Part shown: piece by piece, positions 25,861 to 33,610 of the stretch | Layout: each line of letters opens with the position of its first letter | Position numbering within the stretch: position 1 is the first letter of the stretch | Source of the DNA: Porphyromonadaceae bacterium UBA4277 | Lineage (GTDB): Bacteria; Bacteroidota; Bacteroidia; Bacteroidales; Muribaculaceae | Direction of reading: 5' to 3' | NCBI GenBank assembly: GCA_002395965.1 | Contig: DGVT01000120.1 | Span: forward strand, 1-43,420 | DNA: 43,420 nt | The notes under the pieces: model-generated | Told to the model about the DNA's origin: nothing | Databases searched by the model: none | The model's input: only the letters and a program-made list of their open reading frames with translations | Translations under genes and position numbers: made by a program

Positions 25861-25912
25861 GGCAATGGTGGCCATCTCACACCGACCCCATCGATCTTAG
25901 AGGGAGGTGGCT

Positions 25913-25957
25913 GCTAACGCTTTGATTATCAGGAAACGATTTTGTTAAACTCACGTT
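25913..25957 (+). repeat. Dispersed 3'-end box, copy C
   Basis: GCTAACGCTTTGATTATCAG begins a 45-bp block ending in AAACTCACGTT. It is co-oriented with the helicase gene, 53 bp after its stop, and preceded by CTTAGAGGGAGG, which resembles the hairpin half in copies B and D. Confidence 0.75.
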
Positions 25958-26005
25958 AATAAAGAATGAACCGGGCAAGCTGATGCTTCCCGGCTCACTG
26001 CTATT

Positions 26006-26111
26006 GCATTCTGAATTCTGAATCCTGAATTCGTAATTCATAATTCTTAGCTATTGCATTCTGAATCCTGAATTCTGAATTCATAATTCATAATTCATAA
26101 TTCGTAATTCT
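26006..26111. repeat. AATTC/CTGAATTC simple-repeat tract in duplicate
   Basis: Two successive blocks each begin CTATTGCATTCTGAATTC or CTATTGCATTCTGAATCC, then run through repeats of CTGAATTC, TAATTCATAATTC and similar. The tract lies between the convergent helicase (plus) and DUF805 (minus) genes. It overlaps the very end of the DUF805 gene by a base or two. Comparable short tracts are at 27569-27593, 27978-28075 and 37104-37133. Confidence 0.75.
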
Positions 26112-26676
26112 ATTGGTACTTGGGCGACGGTCCGTACTGGTTCTCGCCACGGTCACTGTCCTGAACATTCCACACAATCAGCACAATCGCGAACACCAAG
26201 ACTACTAACGATCCTACCAAAGGAATGATGCTGGCTAATAAAATAAGCAGCCATTTACCGGAGCGGCCGGTGTCGTGAAGGCGACGTACCATAGCCCCAA
26301 GCGATGGCAAAAAGAATGCCAGCGACACGACCATGCCACCGATGTAGGCCGGTGATAAAATAAGCGATAGCGGATTGTTGATGTAATCTTCAATGGTATG
26401 CGACTTAAAATAGATGGCGAAACAAACACCCCCAATAATCCAGCCGACGATTTGAATGAAAAGGCAAAACCACCAGTACTCGGAGCGGCGTGCCCGCCCC
26501 GTGAAGCAGCAGTATTTCTCTATAAGACAGATTTTCACGGCCTCCATAAATCCCAGCATGGGCCTTCCCAGCTGCGACACTTTGCGGTCGATATTCACTT
26601 GATTGTAGCCCTGTTGTGGCTGGTCGAATGCGGGGGGCACTTGCTGTGTGCCCGGTTCTTGATTGAATTCGTTCAT
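26110..26676 (-). CDS. DUF805 family inner-membrane protein
   Basis: A 188-residue membrane protein with a short N-terminal Gln/Pro-rich segment and about four hydrophobic helices. The family signature is clear: CFTGRARRSEYWWF before helix 1, then MVRRLHDTGRSGKWLLILL between helices 3 and 4. The C-terminal DSDRGENQYGPSP is also typical. DUF805 proteins (YhaH-like) have no established biochemical role. The gene lies 41 bp after the SprT-like gene on the same strand and probably shares its promoter at 27466-27496. Its downstream end abuts an AATTC repeat tract. Assignment to the family is strong; function is unknown. Confidence 0.94.
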   Translation of the reverse strand: MNEFNQEPGTQQVPPAFDQPQQGYNQVNIDRKVSQLGRPMLGFMEAVKICLIEKYCCFTGRARRSEYWWFCLFIQIVGWIIGGVCFAIYFKSHTIEDYINNPLSLILSPAYIGGMVVSLAFFLPSLGAMVRRLHDTGRSGKWLLILLASIIPLVGSLVVLVFAIVLIVWNVQDSDRGENQYGPSPKYQ

Positions 26677-26717
26677 AGCTTTACTGTTTTAATATAGGTG
26701 AGTATGTTAATTGTTTA

Positions 26718-27410
26718 TCAGTTGTCGTCGAACTTGATGCTCTTGCCGTCACATTTCAGTTTCTCGGCATCGGCAAGATGAGTCTTTATTGTCTCGGCAT
26801 CAAGCGGATAAACGCGCAGTGCTCCCGACTTGGGGTAGTGGTCAAAGAGCTTGTCGTCGCTCATGTATAGTTTCACGTCGCGCACCTTGTCGTTGCCGCT
26901 CACGGTGTTATAGTAGTTGAGGATGGTCTCCAACACCCTGGGCAGTACCTTGATGCCCTGCTTGCCATCGGCCATGCTGACCACTGCTATCACCTTATAG
27001 GTGGGGCGTTTGCCCGCCATGGCTTGGTTGCGCTGCTGTGGTGTGGACAGGTGGCTGATGGTGATGTGGCGGCCATAGCGGGCGTTAATCTCGTCCATCA
27101 TCTGCCTGAAGACGTGGCCATGTGACGATGTGTCGGCAATTCCGTTTACGGCAATATAATAATGTATCATCTCGTGGATGATGATATCGTCGAGCTCGTC
27201 CTCGGCCATGTCGATGCGGTTGTTGATGCGCAACCTGAAGTCGCAGTATCTCACCTTCCCGCTCAGCGTGCGCTGGCGGCGATACTCGCATCGGCCAACA
27301 AATGTCAAGGCACTGCTCATCACTATGGGAATAAATGGCAGCTTGTTGTCAAACATCAGCCGGTTATATTCGTCAAATTTCCTATATACATATTCAAGTG
27401 TCGCAATCAT
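26718..27410 (-). CDS. SprT-like zinc metalloprotease domain protein
   Basis: A 230-residue protein. The zinc site is HEMIH at residues 79-83 (IIIHEMIHYYIA), with Glu80 as base and a third His from SHGHVF at 97-99. This is the SprT/Spartan arrangement. The N-terminal half (YRKFDEYNRLMFDNKLP) is also the usual SprT start. No C-terminal zinc ribbon is visible; the last 100 residues are beta-rich and of unknown fold. Spartan proteases cut DNA-protein crosslinks, but bacterial SprT relatives are poorly defined, so that role is only inferred. It is the first gene of a two-gene minus-strand unit with DUF805. Confidence 0.9.
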   Translation of the reverse strand: MIATLEYVYRKFDEYNRLMFDNKLPFIPIVMSSALTFVGRCEYRRQRTLSGKVRYCDFRLRINNRIDMAEDELDDIIIHEMIHYYIAVNGIADTSSHGHVFRQMMDEINARYGRHITISHLSTPQQRNQAMAGKRPTYKVIAVVSMADGKQGIKVLPRVLETILNYYNTVSGNDKVRDVKLYMSDDKLFDHYPKSGALRVYPLDAETIKTHLADAEKLKCDGKSIKFDDN

Positions 27411-27431
27411 ATAGAACCCATTATGATTAAA

Positions 27432-27496
27432 TGCAATAGGATGCCTAAAGATGCTATTGCATCAGCAAATTTAGAACAATCCTATTGAAATAGCAA
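27432..27496 (-). promoter_or_regulatory. Promoter of the SprT/DUF805 unit with a leader inverted repeat
   Basis: On the minus strand TTG (27496-27494), a 20-nt spacer and TAAATTTG (27473-27466) form a promoter. Just after the -7 box is an inverted repeat, TGCAATAG (27432-27439) with CTATTGCA (27454-27461), close to the expected transcript start. It could be an operator or leader hairpin. Confidence 0.6.
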
Positions 27497-27593
27497 GAAC
27501 TTTTCAACGTTTTTTCTCGTCACCGGCAAATAATCTATCATTGTGCTGCAGTTATGGCGTGTTGCGCCAAATAATTCATAATTCACAATTAAT

Positions 27594-27975
27594 GGTGTCC
27601 GCTAAAAGTTTTCAATAACTCTGTAATGAGTTGATTGCAAATGGAAAAATTGTAAATCTCCTTAAATGGGCTTGGTCTTGAATGCAAGTCGGAGACTTGT
27701 AAATGTGCGAAACACATTGTGCCGTTCACGGCGGAGCTGTGGGCGGCACTGTGTGAAAGGTGACGATATAGAACGCGGCACTTCGGAGATGTGCCGTTGT
27801 GGTAAGACATTGAGAGCGTTACATATACCACTGCCGCACCATCTACGAGGTGCGCCTATGACTCGGTCATTCGTTCACACAGTGCGCACCAACTCTCCGA
27901 GTTGGCACGCACAATGTGTTTCGCACGACTGCCAAGTCTAACGACTTGCCAACTGATTCAGTTTTAGCGGACACC
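27594..27975. mobile_element. 382-bp fold-back (MITE-like) element with nested palindromes
   Basis: The ends are perfect 14-bp inverted repeats: GGTGTCCGCTAAAA (27594-27607) and TTTTAGCGGACACC (27962-27975). Further inverted pairs lie in matching order inside: GTGCGAAACACATTGTG (27705-27721) with 27910-27926; GCACTGTGTGAA (27746-27757) with 27874-27885; and GTGGTA/TACCAC near the centre. Each arm also carries small hairpins, for example CAAGTC-GGA-GACTTG (27685-27699), CACGGC-GGA-GCTGTG (27727-27741) and CCAACTC-TCC-GAGTTGG (27889-27905). No transposase or other open frame of note is inside. A possible AAT target duplication flanks it. It sits within the 705-bp gap between the SprT-like and EEP genes, inserted into AATTC repeats. 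Confidence 0.75.
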
Positions 27976-27977
27976 AA

Positions 27978-28075
27978 TAATTCATAATTCACAATTCATA
28001 ATTCATAATTGCGCACTGCTTGCGCCGTGCCAAATCAAATAATTCATAATTCATAATTCATAATTCATAATTAAT
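27978..28075. repeat. AATTCATAATTC simple repeats flanking the fold-back element
   Basis: AATAATTCATAATTCACAAT is found on both sides of the fold-back element (27570-27590 and 27976-27996). Further AATTCATAATTC units continue to 28075, interrupted by a GC-rich GCGCACTGCTTGCGCC segment. Confidence 0.75.
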
Positions 28076-28078
28076 TAG

Positions 28079-28086
28079 TATCTTTG
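28079..28086 (+). promoter_or_regulatory. -7 promoter element of the EEP-family gene
   Basis: TATCTTTG at 28079-28086 fits TAnnTTTG and is 29 bp before the start codon. The -33 region is replaced by AATTC repeats and has no clear TTTG, so the repeat tract may have displaced or diluted it. Confidence 0.45.
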
Positions 28087-28115
28087 CGCTTGATTACTCA
28101 CCAAAATTCCAAGTC

Positions 28116-29198
28116 ATGAAGAAATTAGCCCTTATCGTGCTGGCTGCCATGCTGCTACTGCCCGCACTGGCACAAGATCGTCGCTATAACGTGTATGGCG
28201 TTATGTTCTATAACCTGGAGAACCTGTTCGACACCATTAACTCTAATGGCGTATATGATCTCGAATTTTCGCCAAATGGTGCCCGCCAGTGGAACCATGA
28301 GAAATACTGGAAAAAACAGCATAACATGGCACATGCCATCAGTCAGATAGTCACTAAAGGCACCCCCGATGGCCCTGCCCTGATAGGTGTGAGTGAGATA
28401 GAAAACATCACCGTGCTTCAAGACTTAGTGCGTCAGCCCGAGCTCAAGAGTCGCCACTACCAGATTGTGCATCACGACAGCCCCGACCGCCGTGGCGTGG
28501 ATGTGGGCCTGCTCTACAACCCGCGCATGTTTAAGGTGCTCAACGTCACCAATCAGCGTCTGAGTAAGCGCTACTTCGATGCCATCGACAAGGGCGACCG
28601 CTTCAACCCCAACACCCGCACGCGCGACCAGCTTTGCGTCACCGGCCTGCTTGCCGGCGAAAAGGTGAGTGTGCTTGTCAACCACTGGCCATCGCGCCTG
28701 GGCGGGCAGGAGCAGTCCAGCTATCTGCGCGAGGCTGCAGCTCAAATGGCTCGCGAAACCATCGACTCGCTGCTGCGCGACGACCCCAACCAGGGAATCT
28801 TCTTCATGGGCGACCTTAACGACGACCCACAAGACCGCAGTGTGGCTAAAGTGCTGGGTTGCAAGCGCGACATTGACGATGTTGACGACGAGGACGATCT
28901 CTACAACCCCTGGTGGAAGCTCCTGGACAAAGGCATAGGCACATTAGGCTACCGCGGCAGCTGGAACCTGTTTGACCAGATAGTGATGAGCGAGTACTTT
29001 GTGCGTCACTACGACGAAAAAGACAAGCCGCAGCTCACCTTCCTGCGTGCCGAGGTCCTGAACCGCGACTTCCTCAAGACCCGCGAGGGCGATCGTCAGG
29101 GCTACCCACTGCGCACCTATAGCGCCGGAGTGTTCCTCAACGGCTTCAGCGACCACTTCCCCACAATCATCTATCTTGTCAAGGAACTGAAGCAATAA
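28116..29198 (+). CDS. Secreted endonuclease/exonuclease/phosphatase (EEP) family protein
   Basis: A 360-residue exported protein with a signal peptide (MKKLALIVLAAMLLLPALA). It has the EEP (DNase I-like) motif series in order: FYNLENLFD (about 31-39, Asn and Glu metal ligands), LIGVSEIEN (about 89-97), VNHWPSRLGG (His), FMGDLNDDP (Asp/Asn) and a C-terminal FSDHFPTI. All catalytic positions appear intact. Members of this family cut DNA or RNA or remove phosphate from inositol or lipid head groups. The Bacteroidota secreted subgroup is usually annotated as an extracellular nuclease. It is followed by a strong hairpin, so it is probably a single-gene unit, but a second secreted nuclease lies 2.7 kb downstream. 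Substrate is uncertain. Confidence 0.92.
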   Translation: MKKLALIVLAAMLLLPALAQDRRYNVYGVMFYNLENLFDTINSNGVYDLEFSPNGARQWNHEKYWKKQHNMAHAISQIVTKGTPDGPALIGVSEIENITVLQDLVRQPELKSRHYQIVHHDSPDRRGVDVGLLYNPRMFKVLNVTNQRLSKRYFDAIDKGDRFNPNTRTRDQLCVTGLLAGEKVSVLVNHWPSRLGGQEQSSYLREAAAQMARETIDSLLRDDPNQGIFFMGDLNDDPQDRSVAKVLGCKRDIDDVDDEDDLYNPWWKLLDKGIGTLGYRGSWNLFDQIVMSEYFVRHYDEKDKPQLTFLRAEVLNRDFLKTREGDRQGYPLRTYSAGVFLNGFSDHFPTIIYLVKELKQ

Positions 29199-29254
29199 GG
29201 CCATAGTGCGACACCTAACGGCGTTTCCCGTCGCTCACAATTAAAAAGAATTTT

Positions 29255-29298
29255 AATGCAGCAAGCTTCTGCTATTCAGGTCAGAGGCTTGCTGCATT
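29255..29298 (+). terminator. 12-bp perfect hairpin after the EEP gene, probable terminator
   Basis: AATGCAGCAAGC (29255-29266) pairs with GCTTGCTGCATT (29287-29298), a perfect 12-bp stem with a 20-nt loop. The T-run afterward is weak (GTTGTGTGTCTG), so termination may be incomplete. Confidence 0.65.
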
Positions 29299-29458
29299 GT
29301 TGTGTGTCTGTAAACGCTTGTTGCATGAGAAAATGCCTTGATAGGACATCGTTTATTGAAAAAATCAGCCATTTAGGCTAATTATTCATGCTAAAATGCT
29401 CACTAAAAGGAATTTTTGAGTAATTTTACATGCTGTTTTATTGAAAAATCATATTTTT

Positions 29459-31831
29459 ATGCAAAGGCTATACATACTATTCACATTGTGTCTGCTCGCC
29501 GCCTTCACCGCGCGGCCAGACACCGCAACACTTACTAACGCTGAAATCGTAGCAGCAGGCAATGGTGCCAGCGGCTACCAGCAACTGACCATAACTGGTG
29601 GTAATGGAAAGACATGGAATGCTTATGCGCTAAAGAACTTCCATAGCTCAGCAACTTCTGATTACCACTATTTGCAAATTAGAAAATATACAAACAACAC
29701 AGCCTATTATATTCAAGTGCCTGAATATGGCAATAGAATAACTAAGCTTGAAATGACTGTGTCGTCAACCAACAAAGCAATGTCAGGTGGTAGCAATAAT
29801 GCTACGCTTTTCTTTAGTAGCTCAAACAGCACATCTTCTGATGGCTCTAGTGTTGTCTCAGCTACTGGAGACAAGACTGTCACTCTTGATTGTTCATCGC
29901 TTAATCTGAACACCGGTTATATAACAGCCAGCGCCGGTGTCAGAATTTGGGAAATCACTGTTACTTATGATGTTTCTGGGAGCGGAGGCGGTAATGAAAG
30001 TGGCAATGGCAAATATGTGCTTGTAACAGATGCAAGTAAATTGCAGACAGGTGATAAACTGATTATTGCAAGTTCCTATTCAGTAGGCAGTGCCTACGCT
30101 ATTGCAAATACGCTAAAAACAGATAATCGTAATGCAACTCCTATTACAATTTCCAACGACTTAACCATTGACCCAACCGACCTGACTGAAATATATGAAT
30201 TAGTAGGTAATAGTGATAATTGGTTGTTTAAGGCAATAAGCGACAACAGTTCCTACAAAAACAAATATTTGATTGCTAACAACGGATTCAACAATAGCAA
30301 TACACTCAAGTACACAGAAACTGATAACTCAAATTATTCCAAGGCAACAATAAGCATCAACAACAAAGAAGCCACCATTAACTTCTATAAATCAAGTCGC
30401 GGATATATGCGATATAACCCCAATCCTAATGGTAATCCCCTTTTCAGTTGCTATTCTTCAACAAATACCACAGGTAATCTTCCAAGCATATATAGATATG
30501 AAGAAACGCAGGTTGAGCCGCAGTTAGACGTGGTGACGGGCATCGGCGGCTTCAAGCAGGTGACCGAGGGCAGCACAGTGCGCCTCTATCTGCCCGACGA
30601 CTATAACGCCCGCGTGCTGCATGTGACGAGCAACAGCGACGGCACCACCGACGCCTATGTGCGCGACGACCGCGGCGGGGCAATGCTCATGCAGGGCATC
30701 AGTCCCAACCGCCCCATGACCTACGGCCAGCACCTTGCCGGCTACATCAATGGCACCTTCAGCACCAATGCCGACGGCATGCCGCTTTTTGTGCCCGACG
30801 ACGGGCTCACCAACACCGCCTTCTTTGTCATCGCCGACCCGGTGACCGAGGCCGAAGTCAACCCCAAGGAGATTGCCGCCGCCGAGATAGGCGACAACCT
30901 TGCCGACTGGGTGGCAGTGACCGACATCGAAACCGCCACTTCGGGCATAGCCCTGCAAAACGCCCTCGGCACTGCCGGCTACACCGCCCCTTACAGCGGC
31001 TCGATAGTGGATGTGAGTGCCATAGCAGCAGCAAGCAGCAAGCTATACCCCATCACCCACAACGAAGTGCCGATCATTACCTACGTTATCGACAGCGAGA
31101 AAAACTTCGTTTCGCCGCCGAGAAATATCGTCGGCACCGCCGTGCGCGTGAAGCGCTCGCTCACCGCCGGAGAGTGGGCTCCGCTCACGTTGCCGTTCGA
31201 CTACGGCGCCTTTGAAGGCGAAGTGATGGAATTCAGCAGCTTAGCTCCAGGCGACCCTGTCCAGGGCTCTGTTTCCGGCCAGTGGTTCCCCGCTGGGAAT
31301 ATGTATTTCACTTCAGCAAATCGCATCATGGCAGGAGTACCTTATCTGGTGCGACCTTATGAAGACTATACTGAGTTTGTGGCCGAAGGAGTGACCTTGT
31401 CAAAGTCGGCAGCCGCCTCAGTGGCCTTCACCATCAACGGCCCGAAAACGCTGGCACGTGTCGGTGCCATCAATGCTGATGACGAATACAGCTATGTGGG
31501 CGTGTACAGTCCTATCACGCTGCCCGATGATGCATCGTATAAGGTAATGACTGCCAATGGTAACATTGTCTGGGCAAGCGACCTTGACAATCGCACAGTG
31601 TCGGGAACAACGGCCTATTTCGTTACGCCTGCCGACCAGGGCTTGCGCGTGGTGATGGGCAATGAAGGCTCGGGTGGTATAATTACCGGCATTGCCGATA
31701 TTACAGCCATAGGCAAGATGCAGGCACCCACAGGCATCTACAACATCATGGGCGTGAAAATGCCCGATGACTGGCAACAGTTGCCGCCGGGATTCTATAT
31801 AGTTAACGGAGTAAAAACCATTAAGCGATGA
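29459..31831 (+). CDS. Large secreted protein with GFYIVNG-type C-terminal tail, mosaic composition
   Basis: A 790-residue exported protein. I chose the ATG at 29459; an in-frame TTG at 29441 would add six residues. The signal peptide is QRLYILFTLCLLAAFTA. Residues about 20-175 form a beta domain of the type seen on secreted nucleases (YIQVPEYGNRITKLEM, then RIWEITVTYD). Residues about 185-350 begin YVLVTDASKLQTGDKLIIAS, a module also found in Bacteroides exported nuclease-associated proteins. Residues about 355-520 look like an OB-fold beta domain. The tail is GIYNIMGVKM followed by PPGFYIVNGVKTIK. The first 1,050 bp are AT-rich and the rest GC-rich, switching near 30510. Its stop overlaps the start region of the NUC nuclease gene, so the two are co-translated. 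Function unknown; a helper for nucleic-acid use is inferred. Confidence 0.82.
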   Translation: MQRLYILFTLCLLAAFTARPDTATLTNAEIVAAGNGASGYQQLTITGGNGKTWNAYALKNFHSSATSDYHYLQIRKYTNNTAYYIQVPEYGNRITKLEMTVSSTNKAMSGGSNNATLFFSSSNSTSSDGSSVVSATGDKTVTLDCSSLNLNTGYITASAGVRIWEITVTYDVSGSGGGNESGNGKYVLVTDASKLQTGDKLIIASSYSVGSAYAIANTLKTDNRNATPITISNDLTIDPTDLTEIYELVGNSDNWLFKAISDNSSYKNKYLIANNGFNNSNTLKYTETDNSNYSKATISINNKEATINFYKSSRGYMRYNPNPNGNPLFSCYSSTNTTGNLPSIYRYEETQVEPQLDVVTGIGGFKQVTEGSTVRLYLPDDYNARVLHVTSNSDGTTDAYVRDDRGGAMLMQGISPNRPMTYGQHLAGYINGTFSTNADGMPLFVPDDGLTNTAFFVIADPVTEAEVNPKEIAAAEIGDNLADWVAVTDIETATSGIALQNALGTAGYTAPYSGSIVDVSAIAAASSKLYPITHNEVPIITYVIDSEKNFVSPPRNIVGTAVRVKRSLTAGEWAPLTLPFDYGAFEGEVMEFSSLAPGDPVQGSVSGQWFPAGNMYFTSANRIMAGVPYLVRPYEDYTEFVAEGVTLSKSAAASVAFTINGPKTLARVGAINADDEYSYVGVYSPITLPDDASYKVMTANGNIVWASDLDNRTVSGTTAYFVTPADQGLRVVMGNEGSGGIITGIADITAIGKMQAPTGIYNIMGVKMPDDWQQLPPGFYIVNGVKTIKR

Positions 31832-31833
31832 AA

Positions 31834-31841
31834 GGAGGAGG
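31834..31841 (+). promoter_or_regulatory. Strong ribosome binding site deciding the NUC nuclease start
   Basis: GGAGGAGG at 31834-31841 lies 7 nt before the ATG at 31849 and overlaps codons of the alternative ATG at 31828. Clear Shine-Dalgarno sites are rare in this window, so this one marks 31849 as the true start and suggests high expression or coupling to the preceding gene. Confidence 0.75.
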
Positions 31842-31848
31842 AAAGATT

Positions 31849-33315
31849 ATGAAGACTACTACATTCAGCATCAGCCGCATCGCACTGGTTATCACTGTTA
31901 TGTGTATAGCCCTAAGCAACTTCGCTTCTCAGGCACAGACCATGACCATAACCTTGAAGAATGGCACTGTTAAGACCTATCATAATAACGATTACGACAG
32001 CATCCGTTATGTGGGTGGAGAGTTCGGTACTACCACCGGCATAGGTGTGAAGATATATTGTAATGGCAGCACTGTCAGTGAGGACTACCTTTACTCACAG
32101 ATGTCGAGCTTCGTCATCACCGGCGGTCAAACCTCTGTTTCCATGCCGGTTATCAGTCCTAACGGAGGAACGTTTACTTCTGCAACCCCAGTGACTATCA
32201 CTTGTGAAACAGCCGGTGCCACCATCTACTACACTACCGACGGCAGTTTCCCGGTTTCATCAAATACAGCACACACCGGTACATCGCCAGTAACGCTGAC
32301 TGTGTCAAATACCACCACCGTGCGAGCCAGAGCTTATCTGAACAACACATGGAGCGATGAAACCACCGCCACATTTACCATCTCAAGTGCTACTGACAAC
32401 AATGTCAATGCTAACTGGAAGGAGACTAACTACAATATTCCACAATCCGGAAATAATGCAACGACATCAAGCGCTACCTACGGCATGGCATGGCGATTAG
32501 AATACCCGCACATCAACACCGATGCTAACAGCACCGTAGTGGTTCACGCCACATCGCAATATGGTATCTCGCTTTCGCTGGAGTTTGACAAGAGCCAGAA
32601 AGCTAACCGCTGGAGCTGCTTCACTATGCACAACGGTGTACCTAATAACGATGTTGGCCGCTGTGCATCTTCATTTAGTAAAGATGATTGCATCGGTTCA
32701 GCTTATCAGGCTTCACATGATGATTATACTGATGGTAACTATACTACTTCGACTACCAATCTTGATGGCAGTACTACTACATTGTTCTCACGAGGGCACG
32801 TATGCGCTTCCGAAGACAGGCAGTCAGCTGAAGCCCAGAATAAACACACATTCCTAACCAGCAATATTCATCCACAATACCAGCAGCACAACGGCGGATT
32901 GTGGGGGCGTATGGAAGCCAAGGTTCAAGCCTGGGGCTACAGCAGCAGTTTCCGCGACACTCTTTATGTGTGCAAGGGGGCAACGATTGCCGATGTAACG
33001 CTTGACAATACAACCACAAGCGGAACGATTCCTTACAGCGAAGTGCAGACGAAATTCGGCGTAACTCTCACTGGTTCACTCGTTATTCCGCGTTACTGGT
33101 ATATGGCAGTCTTGAGGCTTAAGGACGGACAGTATGAGGCTATGGCCTATTGGACTGAACAAATTAATAGTACATGTAGGTCGACCACACTCAATAGCTG
33201 CATAATCACTATCGACGAACTTGAGCGACGCACGGGCATAGACTTCTTCTGCAACCTGCCCGACGACATTGAGGCGGCGGTCGAAGCCACTGTCAACACC
33301 AGCATCTGGCAGTAG
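31849..33315 (+). CDS. Secreted DNA/RNA non-specific endonuclease (NUC family, His-Me finger)
   Basis: A 488-residue exported nuclease with a signal peptide (about residues 1-30, ending SQAQ). Residues about 30-90 form a short beta region. About 93-180 resembles a chitobiase/FN3-type domain (ISPNGGTFTSATPVTIT, YYTTDGSFP). About 190-470 is the NUC domain, with the active-site SRGHVCASEDR containing the catalytic His317. The metal Asn is in LTSNIHPQYQQHN, and the GLWGRME motif carries the Arg/Glu pair. This arrangement matches EndoA/NucA-type enzymes, which cut DNA and RNA. The usual DRGH is SRGH here, a common variant. It begins 18 bp after the preceding stop, with a strong ribosome site. It has no dockerin or C-terminal tail, so it may be released rather than attached. 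Confidence 0.9.
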   Translation: MKTTTFSISRIALVITVMCIALSNFASQAQTMTITLKNGTVKTYHNNDYDSIRYVGGEFGTTTGIGVKIYCNGSTVSEDYLYSQMSSFVITGGQTSVSMPVISPNGGTFTSATPVTITCETAGATIYYTTDGSFPVSSNTAHTGTSPVTLTVSNTTTVRARAYLNNTWSDETTATFTISSATDNNVNANWKETNYNIPQSGNNATTSSATYGMAWRLEYPHINTDANSTVVVHATSQYGISLSLEFDKSQKANRWSCFTMHNGVPNNDVGRCASSFSKDDCIGSAYQASHDDYTDGNYTTSTTNLDGSTTTLFSRGHVCASEDRQSAEAQNKHTFLTSNIHPQYQQHNGGLWGRMEAKVQAWGYSSSFRDTLYVCKGATIADVTLDNTTTSGTIPYSEVQTKFGVTLTGSLVIPRYWYMAVLRLKDGQYEAMAYWTEQINSTCRSTTLNSCIITIDELERRTGIDFFCNLPDDIEAAVEATVNTSIWQ

Positions 33316-33347
33316 CGGTGCCAGCTTAGACCGGTAGTGCTATTTCC

Positions 33348-33430
33348 GACCCTTCGGACTCTTCGGACTTTTCCGGGTGCTTTCGAATCGTCCGAAGGGT
33401 CCGAGCCGTCCGAAGGGTCTGAGCCGTCTG
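33348..33430 (+). repeat. GTCCGAAGGGTC inverted and tandem repeats
   Basis: GACCCTTCGGAC (33348-33359) is inverted relative to GTCCGAAGGGTC, which occurs at 33390-33401 and 33408-33419, an 18-bp period. A third degenerate unit follows (CCGTCTGGAGGGG). It is downstream of the NUC gene and could fold as a transcript-end hairpin. The rest of the 33316-33610 gap holds the promoter at 33494-33524. Confidence 0.7.
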
Positions 33431-33493
33431 GAGGGGGGCACAGTAGTGTATCATCATCTTGCTTCTAAAAGAAAATAAAAATGCTTGGTTTTC

Positions 33494-33524
33494 TTGTAGG
33501 TAACGGGTAATTGTTGTAATTTTG
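33494..33524 (+). promoter_or_regulatory. Promoter of the BspA-like / radical SAM / glycosyltransferase operon
   Basis: TTG (33494-33496), a 20-nt spacer and TAATTTTG (33517-33524) fit the Bacteroidota pattern. The ATG at 33611 is 86 bp downstream. No other promoter is evident before 37014. Confidence 0.65.
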
Positions 33525-33610
33525 CTATTTGAACCGGACGACTGCCGCAATGAGTGGCACGGTCAACGTTTTTTTACACTGAATATTAATCACTCGTTAA
33601 GATAGACACG

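Noticed and set aside
27589..27941. Short open frames across the fold-back element (80 and 91 codons)
   Set aside because: They follow the palindromes, have no ribosome site or recognisable protein pattern, and are not transposase-like.
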